From contig NZ_LYPC01000027.1 in assembly GCF_001700435.1 (NCBI RefSeq), positions 860,433 to 924,432 of the forward strand: DNA of 64,000 nt. Reading direction: 5' to 3'. The notes beneath the pieces are model-generated. The model saw only the letters and a program-made list of their open reading frames with translations. It did not search any database and was not told where the DNA came from. The stretch is from Paenibacillus pectinilyticus (GTDB taxonomy: Bacteria; Bacillota; Bacilli; Paenibacillales; NBRC-103111). The position numbers were made by a program, and so were the translations under genes. Each line of letters begins with the position of its first letter. The stretch's first letter is position 1. Positions 24,247 to 32,396 of this stretch are shown in pieces.

Positions 24247-25365
24247 ATGAATGCGAATCCTCGTGTACTAATTCTAACGGCTAGCTACGGGAATGGACAT
24301 CTCCAGGCTTCCAAAGCCTTGTATCAGCAATTTGTGAGACAAGGTACCACAGATGTGAAAATCGTCAATTTAATGAAAGAGGGACATCCGTTTATTAATT
24401 TGATTACGACTTCCTTGATTAATACCAGTGCCAAAAGTTCACGCTTCGGCCTCGATTATTATGGTTGGTGCTATTATTTAACACGTGAAAAGAAACAAAC
24501 GGCTCTTTTTCAGAGATCGATGACCTACTTAGGTCAGAAGAAATTACGAGAGCTTATTGGGCAGGAGCATCCCGATGTGGTTGTCAACACGTTCCCCTTT
24601 GGCGCAGCGCCAGAAGTATGCAGTTCTATGGGCATTCCGAACTTCACCGTCTTGACGGATTACGCCTTGCACGCAAGCTGGCTGCACACGAATGTCGATA
24701 AATACTATGTAGCAACAGAAGAATTAAAGCAGCAAATCGTGTTTAAAGGGGTTAACAAGGATCGGGTTGAGGTAAGTGGTATTCCAATCCGTGAAGAATT
24801 TGCCTACGAAAGTTCAATGGCTCAGCAGCAGAAAAAGAGACTCATTCTTATCATGGCAGCAGACAGCGGTGTGAACAGTTATATGGAGGAAATGCTTCAT
24901 TCGTTGGCAGCATTTACACAATGTCGTTTCGTTGTAATTTGTGGTCATAATGAGAAGCTTAGAGTTAAGTTGTTAGAACAGTTTGCCTCTAATGAGAGGT
25001 ACAACATTCTAGGATTCGTGAACAATGTGCATGAATGGATGTCGCAGGCAACTTGCATTATTACGAAAGCCGGTGGTCTTACTTTAACAGAATCGATGGC
25101 TCTCCAATTGCCTATTTTCATCTATAAGCCACATGCCGGGCAAGAGAAAGAGAATGCATTATATTTGTCAAGCCGCGGAGTTGCTTCGATTTCCAATAAT
25201 ATGGAAGAATTTCTGGCGAACATGCATCATTTCATCGAGCATCCCAGCATATATGAAGATATAAGACAACGTATGGAGGGTTTGCAACGAAGCCAAGCGG
25301 CGGCTCATATCGTGAATGATATTACGCTTAGATGGGCGAAGCAGCCGATATCGCTATCGATTTAG
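24247..25365 (+). CDS. MGDG-synthase/UgtP-type glycosyltransferase (GT28-like)
   Basis: A 372-residue GT-B enzyme. The N terminus, LILTASYGNGHLQASKAL, is the hallmark of the MGDG synthase group that also includes UgtP and YkoN of Bacillus. The C-terminal donor half has LGFVNNVHEWMSQATCIITKAGGLTLTESMALQLP, with the GG-T-E sugar-nucleotide loop. The expected acceptor is a membrane lipid such as diacylglycerol, but a polyprenyl acceptor is possible. ATG 24247 follows AAAGGTGG; a GTG at 24232 is the alternative. It is followed after 17 bases by a polysaccharide deacetylase and lies behind the box promoter. Confidence 0.82.
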   Translation: MNANPRVLILTASYGNGHLQASKALYQQFVRQGTTDVKIVNLMKEGHPFINLITTSLINTSAKSSRFGLDYYGWCYYLTREKKQTALFQRSMTYLGQKKLRELIGQEHPDVVVNTFPFGAAPEVCSSMGIPNFTVLTDYALHASWLHTNVDKYYVATEELKQQIVFKGVNKDRVEVSGIPIREEFAYESSMAQQQKKRLILIMAADSGVNSYMEEMLHSLAAFTQCRFVVICGHNEKLRVKLLEQFASNERYNILGFVNNVHEWMSQATCIITKAGGLTLTESMALQLPIFIYKPHAGQEKENALYLSSRGVASISNNMEEFLANMHHFIEHPSIYEDIRQRMEGLQRSQAAAHIVNDITLRWAKQPISLSI

Positions 25366-25382
25366 AAGTGGGAGGGCATCAG

Positions 25383-26729
25383 ATGCAGCAGAGAATGGAA
25401 GATATCCATCTTGGAAGCTTTTTGTTCTGGACGATTCTCCTTGGAGTATCTGTCTATACGATTGTGCCCACGATCATAGTTCGATTAGGTGGATTTGGTG
25501 CATACATTAAAGGGAAGAGGTCAACGGGTGTCGCACTCACGTTTGATGACGGACCTGATCCTGCTTATACACCGCAGCTATTAGATCTTCTGCAAGCCCA
25601 TCAGATTCCTGCCACTTTTTTTGTTCTTGGATCCAAAGCCGAGCGATACCCGGAGCTCATCCAACGCATGCATCGTGAAGGTCATCTCATTGGTATTCAT
25701 AATTATGTGCATTGGGCCAACGCCCTGTTGACACCGAAGAAGGTGAGAAAGCAATTACAAGACACCGTGAGCGTAATCGAGAACATCCTTGGTGTTAAGC
25801 CCATTCATTATCGCCCGCCATGGGGGATTATTAATGTGTTTGATTTTTTATTAATGAAGCGATTTCGGTTAGTTTTATGGTCGTTAATGGTCGGAGATTG
25901 GAGCTGCAGCGGGGGGAAGGAAAGGATCAAACGGAGGCTGTTATCGAGGCTGAAACATAATGATATTATTGTGCTTCACGATAGTGGGCAGACGTTGGGT
26001 GCGGATCAACAGGCGCCGATGCATATGATCGAAGCGTTGAAAGACTTTTTGGAAGAATGCCTGAGACGAGGTGTTCCCTTTATGCGAATTGATAAAAGGA
26101 TTCAAGTAGATGATCAATCTAATTTCGAGTCTTTGCGATTAACGAAGCGGGTACTGATTTATGTCTGGCTCAAATGGGAGTATGTCTTTCATTGGTTATT
26201 CAAGGTTCATCCGATTGATCCGGACAATCCAATCCTGTATAGTCGAATTCGCCGTTACAGCGGAAAGCCGATGCGACTTGAATGCGGCGAAGAGCTTTTG
26301 GCTGGCGATCAGGTCGTCGAACTTCATTTTAATAATAAGCATCTATTCCAAATGTTCCTCCAAGCCAGCTCGATGATTCAATTTGCGGTGCACGTGCGTC
26401 GTGCTATGCTTCTTTTTCTTCCATCATTATCTGTATATATGAAAGATCATCCAGACATTAAAGGCATCTATGGCATCACCATGATTCATCGAGGCTCCAA
26501 GCAATTGGGTTTTACTGTAAATGAACTTCCCAAAGGCATTTTTCTTACATTGTGTAATGCCTATCTGCGACTCTTAATGCTCGTGTTTCACCCGCAAGGA
26601 CTACAGAGAACCAAGCGCGGCAATCGTCTCGCTCCTCGTTTGGTGGCTATCTCTGCGAAGGAACTAGGGAAAAGATATCCGACCGAGGAGCCGGGCGCCA
26701 TTGATCCCATCACGAAATCGGTGAGTTGA
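25383..26729 (+). CDS. Membrane-anchored polysaccharide deacetylase with YkoP-like C-terminal domain
   Basis: 448 residues. One N-terminal helix (about 11-34), then a NodB deacetylase domain (about 45-245): TFDDGPDP (D55, D56), GIHNYVHW metal histidines, RPPWG and LHDSGQ. Residues about 260-430 form a second domain (YSRIRRYSGKPMRLECGEEL...VVELHFNNKHLFQMF) resembling Bacillus YkoP. YkoN-like and YkoP-like parts adjacent here mirror a known neighbourhood. ATG 25383 has GGAGG 7 bases upstream. I infer removal of N-acetyl groups from an outside-facing glycan, perhaps the product of the preceding glycosyltransferase. Confidence 0.82.
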   Translation: MQQRMEDIHLGSFLFWTILLGVSVYTIVPTIIVRLGGFGAYIKGKRSTGVALTFDDGPDPAYTPQLLDLLQAHQIPATFFVLGSKAERYPELIQRMHREGHLIGIHNYVHWANALLTPKKVRKQLQDTVSVIENILGVKPIHYRPPWGIINVFDFLLMKRFRLVLWSLMVGDWSCSGGKERIKRRLLSRLKHNDIIVLHDSGQTLGADQQAPMHMIEALKDFLEECLRRGVPFMRIDKRIQVDDQSNFESLRLTKRVLIYVWLKWEYVFHWLFKVHPIDPDNPILYSRIRRYSGKPMRLECGEELLAGDQVVELHFNNKHLFQMFLQASSMIQFAVHVRRAMLLFLPSLSVYMKDHPDIKGIYGITMIHRGSKQLGFTVNELPKGIFLTLCNAYLRLLMLVFHPQGLQRTKRGNRLAPRLVAISAKELGKRYPTEEPGAIDPITKSVS

Positions 26730-26751
26730 AATCAGGAGAAGAATAGAATGA

Positions 26752-26783
26752 AAGGTTGCCGAAGCGCTCGGCAGCCTTTTTTG
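26752..26783 (+). terminator. Rho-independent terminator
   Basis: AAGGTTGCCGA, loop AGCGC, TCGGCAGCCTT, then TTTT. It ends the glycosyltransferase-deacetylase operon. Confidence 0.88.
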
Positions 26784-26917
26784 GCGTTGTGTGAGCAAAA
26801 AGGAGATCCATCATTTATGTCGAAGTAGTGGAAGGAGTTAAAGGAAAATATTTACAATCAATGTGGGGGCAGGAACTGTTTTCACGATACATAACACATG
26901 ACTAGGAGGTCAACCTA

Positions 26918-27712
26918 ATGACAATAACGGTAGAAATGGTACTAGAAAACATGATTAGGCCTGTGGGCCAACTGGAATCTACGGTTGATACGTTGAAGAG
27001 TGGACGTCTTGACGCTGAAGTGAAAAAAGTTGCTGTTGTCTTCATGGCGACGTTTGCGGTTATCCAACAAGCTGTAGCAACTGGAGTTGATCTGATCATT
27101 ACGCATGAACCAACCTATTATAACCATATGGATGAAAGTGAGTGGCTTCGTGGTAACCCTGTTTATGAGAATAAGCGTACGCTCATTGAGGAGTCGGGCA
27201 TCGCGATCTTCCGCTTGCATGATTACATTCATTCCTATCAGCCAGATGGTATCCTCATGGGGATGTTGAGAAAATTGGCGTGGGAATCTTATGCAAATCC
27301 AGAGGAAATGCGCTTGCTGACATTACCGCAGGCCGAACAACATACGGTGCGTACGATCGCTTCCTATTTAAAGAGCAAGCTCGGCATTGAAAGCATGCTG
27401 GTCGCGGGAAATCCAGAACTTCCTGTGCGTAATTTCGGGCTACTCCTTGGTGCATCCGGTGGTAGGTCACATATCGATTTCCTAAACAATCACGATATTG
27501 ATTTGCTCATCGTAGGTGAAACCAGTGAGTGGGAGACCAACGAATATGTAAGGGATGCTGCCGATATGGGACTGAGCAAGGCACTGATCATTACAGGGCA
27601 TCAGAAAAGCGAGGAAGCTGGGATGTTCACCGTCGTGGAGCAATTGCGCGAAGGATTTCCAGACCTGGAAGTGGTATTTATCGAGAGTGCACTCGCGGTA
27701 CAGCGGATTTGA
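26918..27712 (+). CDS. Nif3-like dinuclear metal centre protein
   Basis: A 264-residue protein of the NIF3/DUF34 family. Visible metal-site segments are DLIITHEPTYYN (near 62), FRLHDYIH (near 102) and, near the C terminus, ITGHQKSEEAGM, whose His and Glu complete the dinuclear site. The YqfO-type insert domain is absent, so it is the short form. AGGAGG precedes the ATG. The family has proposed GTP cyclohydrolase I-like or metal-insertion roles, none certain. The CapA-like gene follows at once. Confidence 0.8.
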   Translation: MTITVEMVLENMIRPVGQLESTVDTLKSGRLDAEVKKVAVVFMATFAVIQQAVATGVDLIITHEPTYYNHMDESEWLRGNPVYENKRTLIEESGIAIFRLHDYIHSYQPDGILMGMLRKLAWESYANPEEMRLLTLPQAEQHTVRTIASYLKSKLGIESMLVAGNPELPVRNFGLLLGASGGRSHIDFLNNHDIDLLIVGETSEWETNEYVRDAADMGLSKALIITGHQKSEEAGMFTVVEQLREGFPDLEVVFIESALAVQRI

Positions 27713-27744
27713 CGGACAATCAAGAAGTGCCTCTTTGCTTAAAC

Positions 27745-28992
27745 ATGGTAAAGCGGGGGTGGGAATGGGTGCAAACTAGACGACTCGTGGGGATCGTAGT
27801 AAGTCAGCTCGTTATTGGTTTTGTTTTGATGGGATGCGATGTCGCGGCCAAACCTGACGAGGTCAAGCCTCCGAATGTGACGGAGATTGGAGGGCAATCA
27901 CCGAAACCACAGGAAACGTCGTTTGCTACAGTGACACCTCCCCCTTCATCTACTCCAACTCCTACACCTGCTCCTGCACCAGTCGTTACGAAAGTAGAAT
28001 TAGTCGCGATTGGCGATATTTTGATTCATAATACCGTGTATCAGGAAGCCGCGCAATTAGATGGAACTTATAATTTTAAGGGTATGTTTAAAGACGTTCG
28101 GGAGCTTATTCGAAGTGCAGATCTAGCCGTAGCTAATCAAGAATCGATTATCGGAGGTAAGGAGCTAGGCTTGTCCTCCTATCCAATGTTTAATAGTCCG
28201 CATGAAGTAGGGGATGCTCTTCAGGATTCCGGTATTTCTATCGTGACTACGGCGAATAACCATGCCATGGATATGGGTGAAAAGGGGATCGTTAGCGCAG
28301 CCAAGTATTGGGATCATATTGGCATGCCGTACACAGGCGCCTTTACCTCCCAGGAGGATCGGGACCGAATTAGAACCATCACGAAGAACGGTATCACGTT
28401 CTCTTTTCTCGCCTATTCGTATGGAACGAACGGAATTCCCATACCTGATGGAAAGTCCTTTTTAGTCAATTTGTTGGATGAGGACTTGATGAAACGTGAT
28501 ATTGAGAAAGCGAAGGGAATCTCAGATGTTGTCGTCGTCTCTCCTCACTGGGGCATTGAAAATCAAACGACACCAACGGATACTCAGAAAGCTCTGTCGC
28601 AAAAAATGGCGGATTGGGGGGCAGATATCATTATCGGTACCCATCCTCACGTCCTGCAGCCCATGAGCTGGCTCTTACGTGCTGACGGCAAACGATCGCT
28701 CGTCATGTACTCGCTAGGTAATTTTTTATCCGCGCAAGATCAATTAATCGAATTAATCGGCGGGATCGGACAAATTACCGTAGTAAAGACCCTTTATTTA
28801 AATCAAACTTCGATTGAACTAGTTGAACCTGCCTTTATTCCCACGTATAATAAAAACGAAAATTACAGCCATTTTGAAGTGCTCCCATTTCATGCCTTGG
28901 CAGACATAGATAAGCATGTAGTCCAAGCTGAATGGGACCCGATTAAGCGCAGGATGAAGAAAGACATGCCCGAATTAATCATCAAAGAGTGA
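27745..28992 (+). CDS. CapA-family lipoprotein (PGA_cap metallophosphatase fold)
   Basis: About 415 residues. Lipoprotein signal with lipobox VLMGC (C31 from this start), a Pro/Thr/Ser linker about 50-85, then a CapA domain: VAIGDILIHN, LAVANQESIIGG, TTANNHAMDMGEKG, VVSPHWGIEN, GTHPHVLQP, YSLGNFLS. These His/Asn/Asp motifs match the calcineurin-like fold of PgsA/CapA, involved in poly-gamma-glutamate or related processes. No pgsBC/capBC genes adjoin, so it is an orphan CapA homologue. A GTG at 27769 has a better ribosome site (GGGGGTGGGA) and is an alternative start. Confidence 0.82.
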   Translation: MVKRGWEWVQTRRLVGIVVSQLVIGFVLMGCDVAAKPDEVKPPNVTEIGGQSPKPQETSFATVTPPPSSTPTPTPAPAPVVTKVELVAIGDILIHNTVYQEAAQLDGTYNFKGMFKDVRELIRSADLAVANQESIIGGKELGLSSYPMFNSPHEVGDALQDSGISIVTTANNHAMDMGEKGIVSAAKYWDHIGMPYTGAFTSQEDRDRIRTITKNGITFSFLAYSYGTNGIPIPDGKSFLVNLLDEDLMKRDIEKAKGISDVVVVSPHWGIENQTTPTDTQKALSQKMADWGADIIIGTHPHVLQPMSWLLRADGKRSLVMYSLGNFLSAQDQLIELIGGIGQITVVKTLYLNQTSIELVEPAFIPTYNKNENYSHFEVLPFHALADIDKHVVQAEWDPIKRRMKKDMPELIIKE

Positions 28993-29013
28993 ACGACGGA
29001 AGGGCGGGGGAAG

Positions 29014-29550
29014 ATGACTACAGAGCTCGAGCTCGCTAGAGCGAAAGACATATTTACCCAGTATCAGGGCAACACGATTCAGATGCATCGGGCTGGTTTG
29101 CTCGAGACCTATAAGGCTTTTGAAATTTCCAAAGAGACGGAACATCAATGGGCTAAAGAGTTGATAGATCGATACATAAGCGAACTATCTATTCGTGATT
29201 GGGAAGCCTTTAGCCGATTAGCCTCACTGGCTCGAGATTTCAAGGATATTCGGATTCTTACGAATGTCGTCAGCTTCGTATCCAAACATATCATGAGCTC
29301 CGATAGTTTGGTAAAGCTCATGGTGGCCGAGAGCATGATTGAGATGCTAACTTGTTTGAAAACCGCCATCACCCAAGACATATTATATGAAAGCTTACAA
29401 ATTACAAAACGAATACTGGATGATATTATGTCCAAGCCGTTAATCTTAGATCCTGGACATGAACTGGCCGCGTTCAACTTGCGGGATAAAAAATCACTTA
29501 ATTTGAGAGCCAATCGAAGTGTAGAGGCATTAAGAGGCTTACTTTCATAG
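29014..29550 (+). CDS. Hypothetical cytoplasmic protein, 178 residues
   Basis: A soluble, strongly alpha-helical protein without signal peptide or membrane segment. It contains a helix-repeat-like stretch (WEAFSRLASLARDFKDIRILTNVVSFVSKHIMSSDSL) and a tail DKKSLNLRANRSVEALRGLLS. I recognise no family. GGGCGGGGGAAG precedes the ATG, 21 bases after the CapA-like stop, so cotranscription is likely. Confidence 0.6.
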   Translation: MTTELELARAKDIFTQYQGNTIQMHRAGLLETYKAFEISKETEHQWAKELIDRYISELSIRDWEAFSRLASLARDFKDIRILTNVVSFVSKHIMSSDSLVKLMVAESMIEMLTCLKTAITQDILYESLQITKRILDDIMSKPLILDPGHELAAFNLRDKKSLNLRANRSVEALRGLLS

Positions 29551-29604
29551 TTCTTACCCTTCTGAAGGCTAACAAGTATATTCCATTGAAGATGAGGTTC
29601 TGAA

Positions 29605-30153
29605 ATGACATACAACGGAGAAAACATCTACATCCGATTCATCGGAAAAGATGACACAGAAGATTTATTGGCATTAACGCAACGCAACCGTACACACTTC
29701 GAGCAAGTCTCCCCTAAGCGTGATGAGTCTTATTATTCGCAAGATTTTCATGAAAAAATGATTGAAGGCTGGATCAAGCAAAGAGAAGAAGACAAACGAT
29801 ATGTTTTTGGTATCTTTCTAAAGGAATCAGATCAATTAATTGGCGATATTTCCATTTTTGATATCAAACGCGGTCCAGTGCAAAATTGCACGCTTGGTTA
29901 TGGACTGGATCAGGAACATAATGGCAAAGGCTACATGACAGAGGCGATTCAGCTGCTGTTGACATTTGCTTTCGAGGAAGCGAAGCTGCAACGTGTCGAG
30001 GCTGGCGTTATGCCGAGAAATATAGGCTCGATTCGTGTTCTGGAGAAGGCGGGTTTTCAGAGAGAAGGACTTGCGCGGAAGTTGCTCGAAATCAACGGCA
30101 CACGTGAAGATCACGTGATATTCGCGATGTTGGCTGAAGATATGAAAATATGA
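29605..30153 (+). CDS. GNAT N-acetyltransferase, RimJ/RimL-like
   Basis: A 182-residue acetyltransferase. Motif A is LGYGLDQEHNGKGYMTEAI (acetyl-CoA pyrophosphate loop near 97-115) and motif B is VEAGVMPRNIGSIRVLEKAGFQREG. It resembles RimJ and YdaF-type enzymes that acetylate protein N termini or small amines; the substrate is unknown. AGATGAGG is 7 bases before the ATG. A terminator follows. Confidence 0.85.
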   Translation: MTYNGENIYIRFIGKDDTEDLLALTQRNRTHFEQVSPKRDESYYSQDFHEKMIEGWIKQREEDKRYVFGIFLKESDQLIGDISIFDIKRGPVQNCTLGYGLDQEHNGKGYMTEAIQLLLTFAFEEAKLQRVEAGVMPRNIGSIRVLEKAGFQREGLARKLLEINGTREDHVIFAMLAEDMKI

Positions 30154-30208
30154 AAAGTTCGATGAATGATCCTCAAACAACTGGATAATGGATAGTGATA
30201 AAGTAGCG

Positions 30209-30236
30209 AGCATTTCTTATGAAATGCTTTTTATTT
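30209..30236 (+). terminator. Rho-independent terminator
   Basis: AGCATTTC, loop TTAT, GAAATGCT, then TTTTATTTT. Confidence 0.85.
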
Positions 30237-30286
30237 TGCTCTAAATGAAAAGTTGAACCTTTGGGAAACAACAATAAAATACTCAT

Positions 30287-30331
30287 AATCAATAACTATA
30301 TATTGATTAACGATAAAAACTATGATAAATT
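30287..30331 (+). promoter_or_regulatory. Promoter with inverted-repeat operator before the DUF2975-XRE operon
   Basis: TTGATT (30303-30308), 17 bases, TAAATT (30326-30331). An inverted repeat, AATCAATA-N6-TATTGATT (30287-30308), covers the -35. It is well placed for autorepression by the Cro/XRE-type protein encoded two genes on. Confidence 0.5.
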
Positions 30332-30363
30332 CAAATTGAAAATAACGAAGTGAGGTGCTTTTA

Positions 30364-30846
30364 GTGAAACGAGGGTCAACACTCTTTTTAAAAACAACTG
30401 TCATTCTGATGGGAATCCCAGTCCTTGCGTTGTGCCTATTTCGGGTGCCCGAAATCGCGAGTTATATGGCTGAATTGTATCCAGATCATACGTATTTGAA
30501 ATATCTCGTCTTTATCTTTTTCTATGCAACGGCAATTCCTTTTTACTTTGTGCTGTATCAAACGTTCAAACTGTTAAGGTATATCGACAAGCAGGTTGCT
30601 TTCTCAGAATTTTCTGTAGCCGCATTAAAGAAAATTAAACAGTGTGCCCTTACAATCAGCGGCTTGTACGTGTTAGGAATGCCAATCTTTTATCTCATTG
30701 CAGAGCGAGACGATGCCCCGGGAGTCATTATTGTCGGTTTGATGATGATGATTGCCGCCTTGGTGATTACCGTTTTTGCAGCTGTTCTCCAAAAGCTTTT
30801 ACAAGAAGCTATTGATATTAAATCGGAAAATGATTTGACGGTCTGA
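30364..30846 (+). CDS. DUF2975-family membrane protein, YoaS-like
   Basis: A 160-residue protein with four membrane helices (about 11-30, 43-65, 90-112, 120-145). Size, topology and the short XRE gene immediately downstream match the YoaS-YozG pair of Bacillus. The start is GTG 30364, with GTGAGGTG just upstream; a GTG at 30355 overlaps that site. Function unknown; the membrane partner may modulate the regulator. Confidence 0.75.
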   Translation: MKRGSTLFLKTTVILMGIPVLALCLFRVPEIASYMAELYPDHTYLKYLVFIFFYATAIPFYFVLYQTFKLLRYIDKQVAFSEFSVAALKKIKQCALTISGLYVLGMPIFYLIAERDDAPGVIIVGLMMMIAALVITVFAAVLQKLLQEAIDIKSENDLTV

Positions 30847-30856
30847 GGTGACTAAC

Positions 30857-31066
30857 ATGGCGATAATCATCCATATTGATGTGATGCTGGCGAAAAGAAA
30901 AATGAGCGTTACCGAGCTTTCGGAACGGGTTGGAATCACAATGGCGAACCTTTCAGTCCTGAAAAATGGGAAGGCCAAAGCGATTCGATTCTCTACCTTA
31001 GAGGCGATTTGTAAAGCTTTAGACTGTCAGCCTGGCGATATTTTAGAATATCAAATTGACATGTAG
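30857..31066 (+). CDS. Cro/CI (XRE) helix-turn-helix regulator, YozG-like
   Basis: A 69-residue protein made almost wholly of one HTH_3-type domain: KMSVTELSERVGITMANLSVLKNGKAKAIRFSTLEAICKALDCQPGDILEYQ. ATG 30857 follows TGAGGTG, which overlaps the upstream stop, so translation is coupled to the DUF2975 gene. It is the likely binder of the inverted repeat at 30287-30308. Confidence 0.85.
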   Translation: MAIIIHIDVMLAKRKMSVTELSERVGITMANLSVLKNGKAKAIRFSTLEAICKALDCQPGDILEYQIDM

Positions 31067-31078
31067 GGAGGTCCATCA

Positions 31079-32326
31079 ATGGATAGTAATAATGTCATTA
31101 TTGCGAATATGGCTGAACCGTATGAGTTAGAGCGAATGTTTAGACAAGAACCTGAAGCATTTAAGAAGTCATTCTCCTACGCATGGGAACAATATCCGGA
31201 ATCGCAAATTCTTGCCGCGTGGTATGCCAGATTGCATTACAAGGAGAAGGTACATACAGAGAAAGCTTCCTTATTTCGAAAAGATTTCATCACCATGGGC
31301 ATTTTAGCCATTCTGGCCGGGCTGATGACAAGGATTATTTTTCAATATGTTGAACAGCAAGCTATTGCGCCTATTAACCTTGTATTCGGTATATTTCCCT
31401 TTATCGCTATCTATTTTGTAGTCAATCATTTTCCGAAGAACAAAGTTATCAATACCCTAGCAGCGTCATTTCTCATCGCCGTACTATATCTGAATAGACT
31501 GCCACTCGAGCAAAGCGACAGTATTCTCCTCGTGTATATACATCTGCCCATTTTCTTATGGGTTGTGGTAGGGCTTGCATTCACAGGAAATGAGTACCGC
31601 AAGGGCAGTATCAGATTAGCCTATCTTAAATTCAATGGGGAATTGGGCATTCTCTACGCCAGTATGGCAATTAGTGGTATGCTTTTAACCGCAGTAACCA
31701 TGCAATTATTTAGATTTGTCGGCATGGATATATCTCAATTTTATTTTAAAAATGTCGTTGTATTTGGTGCTGCTGCGCTCGCTATTGTAGCCACATACCT
31801 AGTATCAAGAAATCTGAAACTGGCTAAACATATCGCTCCCTATCTAGCTCGGATTTTCAGTCCGCTTGTGCTGGTCACATTGTTAGTCTACTTGATAACG
31901 ATTATCGGGGTAGGCAAGAATCCATTCTTGGACCGTGATTTTCTCCTATCCTTCAATGGCATACTTCTTTGTGTATTGGCAGTTACTATATTCTCAATTA
32001 CCGAGAGCGGGTCCGAAGAGAAGAAGAACATGTCTGATTATATCAATTGTGCCCTGCTTGTACTTGCTTTGATCTTTGATAGTGTGGCTTTATCTGCGAT
32101 CGTGTTCCGACTTTCCTCCTATGGGATAACGCCTAATCGACTTGCTGTTTTGGGCGTGAACATTCTGATCTGGGCCAATCTCATCTGGATTATGGTTGCC
32201 TATATTCGTTTTCTTCGCAATAAAACGTCATCCGTAACTATTCAAAATGCCGTTACGACGTATTTACCGATTTACGGAGTATGGGCGGCTTTTGTTACAT
32301 TTACGTTTCCATTTATTTTTAAGTAG
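31079..32326 (+). CDS. Polytopic membrane protein, DUF4153-like
   Basis: A 415-residue protein: about 75 cytoplasmic residues (EPYELERMFRQEPEAFKKSFSYAWEQYPE), then around ten membrane helices. The segment SSYGITPNRLAVLGVNILIWANLIW resembles the C-terminal signature of DUF4153 proteins. GGGAGG is 8 bases before the ATG. Third gene of the DUF2975-XRE operon; function unknown. Confidence 0.65.
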   Translation: MDSNNVIIANMAEPYELERMFRQEPEAFKKSFSYAWEQYPESQILAAWYARLHYKEKVHTEKASLFRKDFITMGILAILAGLMTRIIFQYVEQQAIAPINLVFGIFPFIAIYFVVNHFPKNKVINTLAASFLIAVLYLNRLPLEQSDSILLVYIHLPIFLWVVVGLAFTGNEYRKGSIRLAYLKFNGELGILYASMAISGMLLTAVTMQLFRFVGMDISQFYFKNVVVFGAAALAIVATYLVSRNLKLAKHIAPYLARIFSPLVLVTLLVYLITIIGVGKNPFLDRDFLLSFNGILLCVLAVTIFSITESGSEEKKNMSDYINCALLVLALIFDSVALSAIVFRLSSYGITPNRLAVLGVNILIWANLIWIMVAYIRFLRNKTSSVTIQNAVTTYLPIYGVWAAFVTFTFPFIFK

Positions 32327-32329
32327 CTG

Positions 32330-32381
32330 AAAAGCGCAGGTATGGACTAGAAAATAAAGTCCAAACCTACGCTTTTTTTTC
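32330..32381 (+). terminator. Rho-independent terminator
   Basis: AAAAGCG...AGGT.TGGACT pairs with AGTCCA.ACCT.CGCTTTTTTTT over an AT-rich loop. Confidence 0.8.
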
Positions 32382-32396
32382 TTCATCAAGGAGTAA

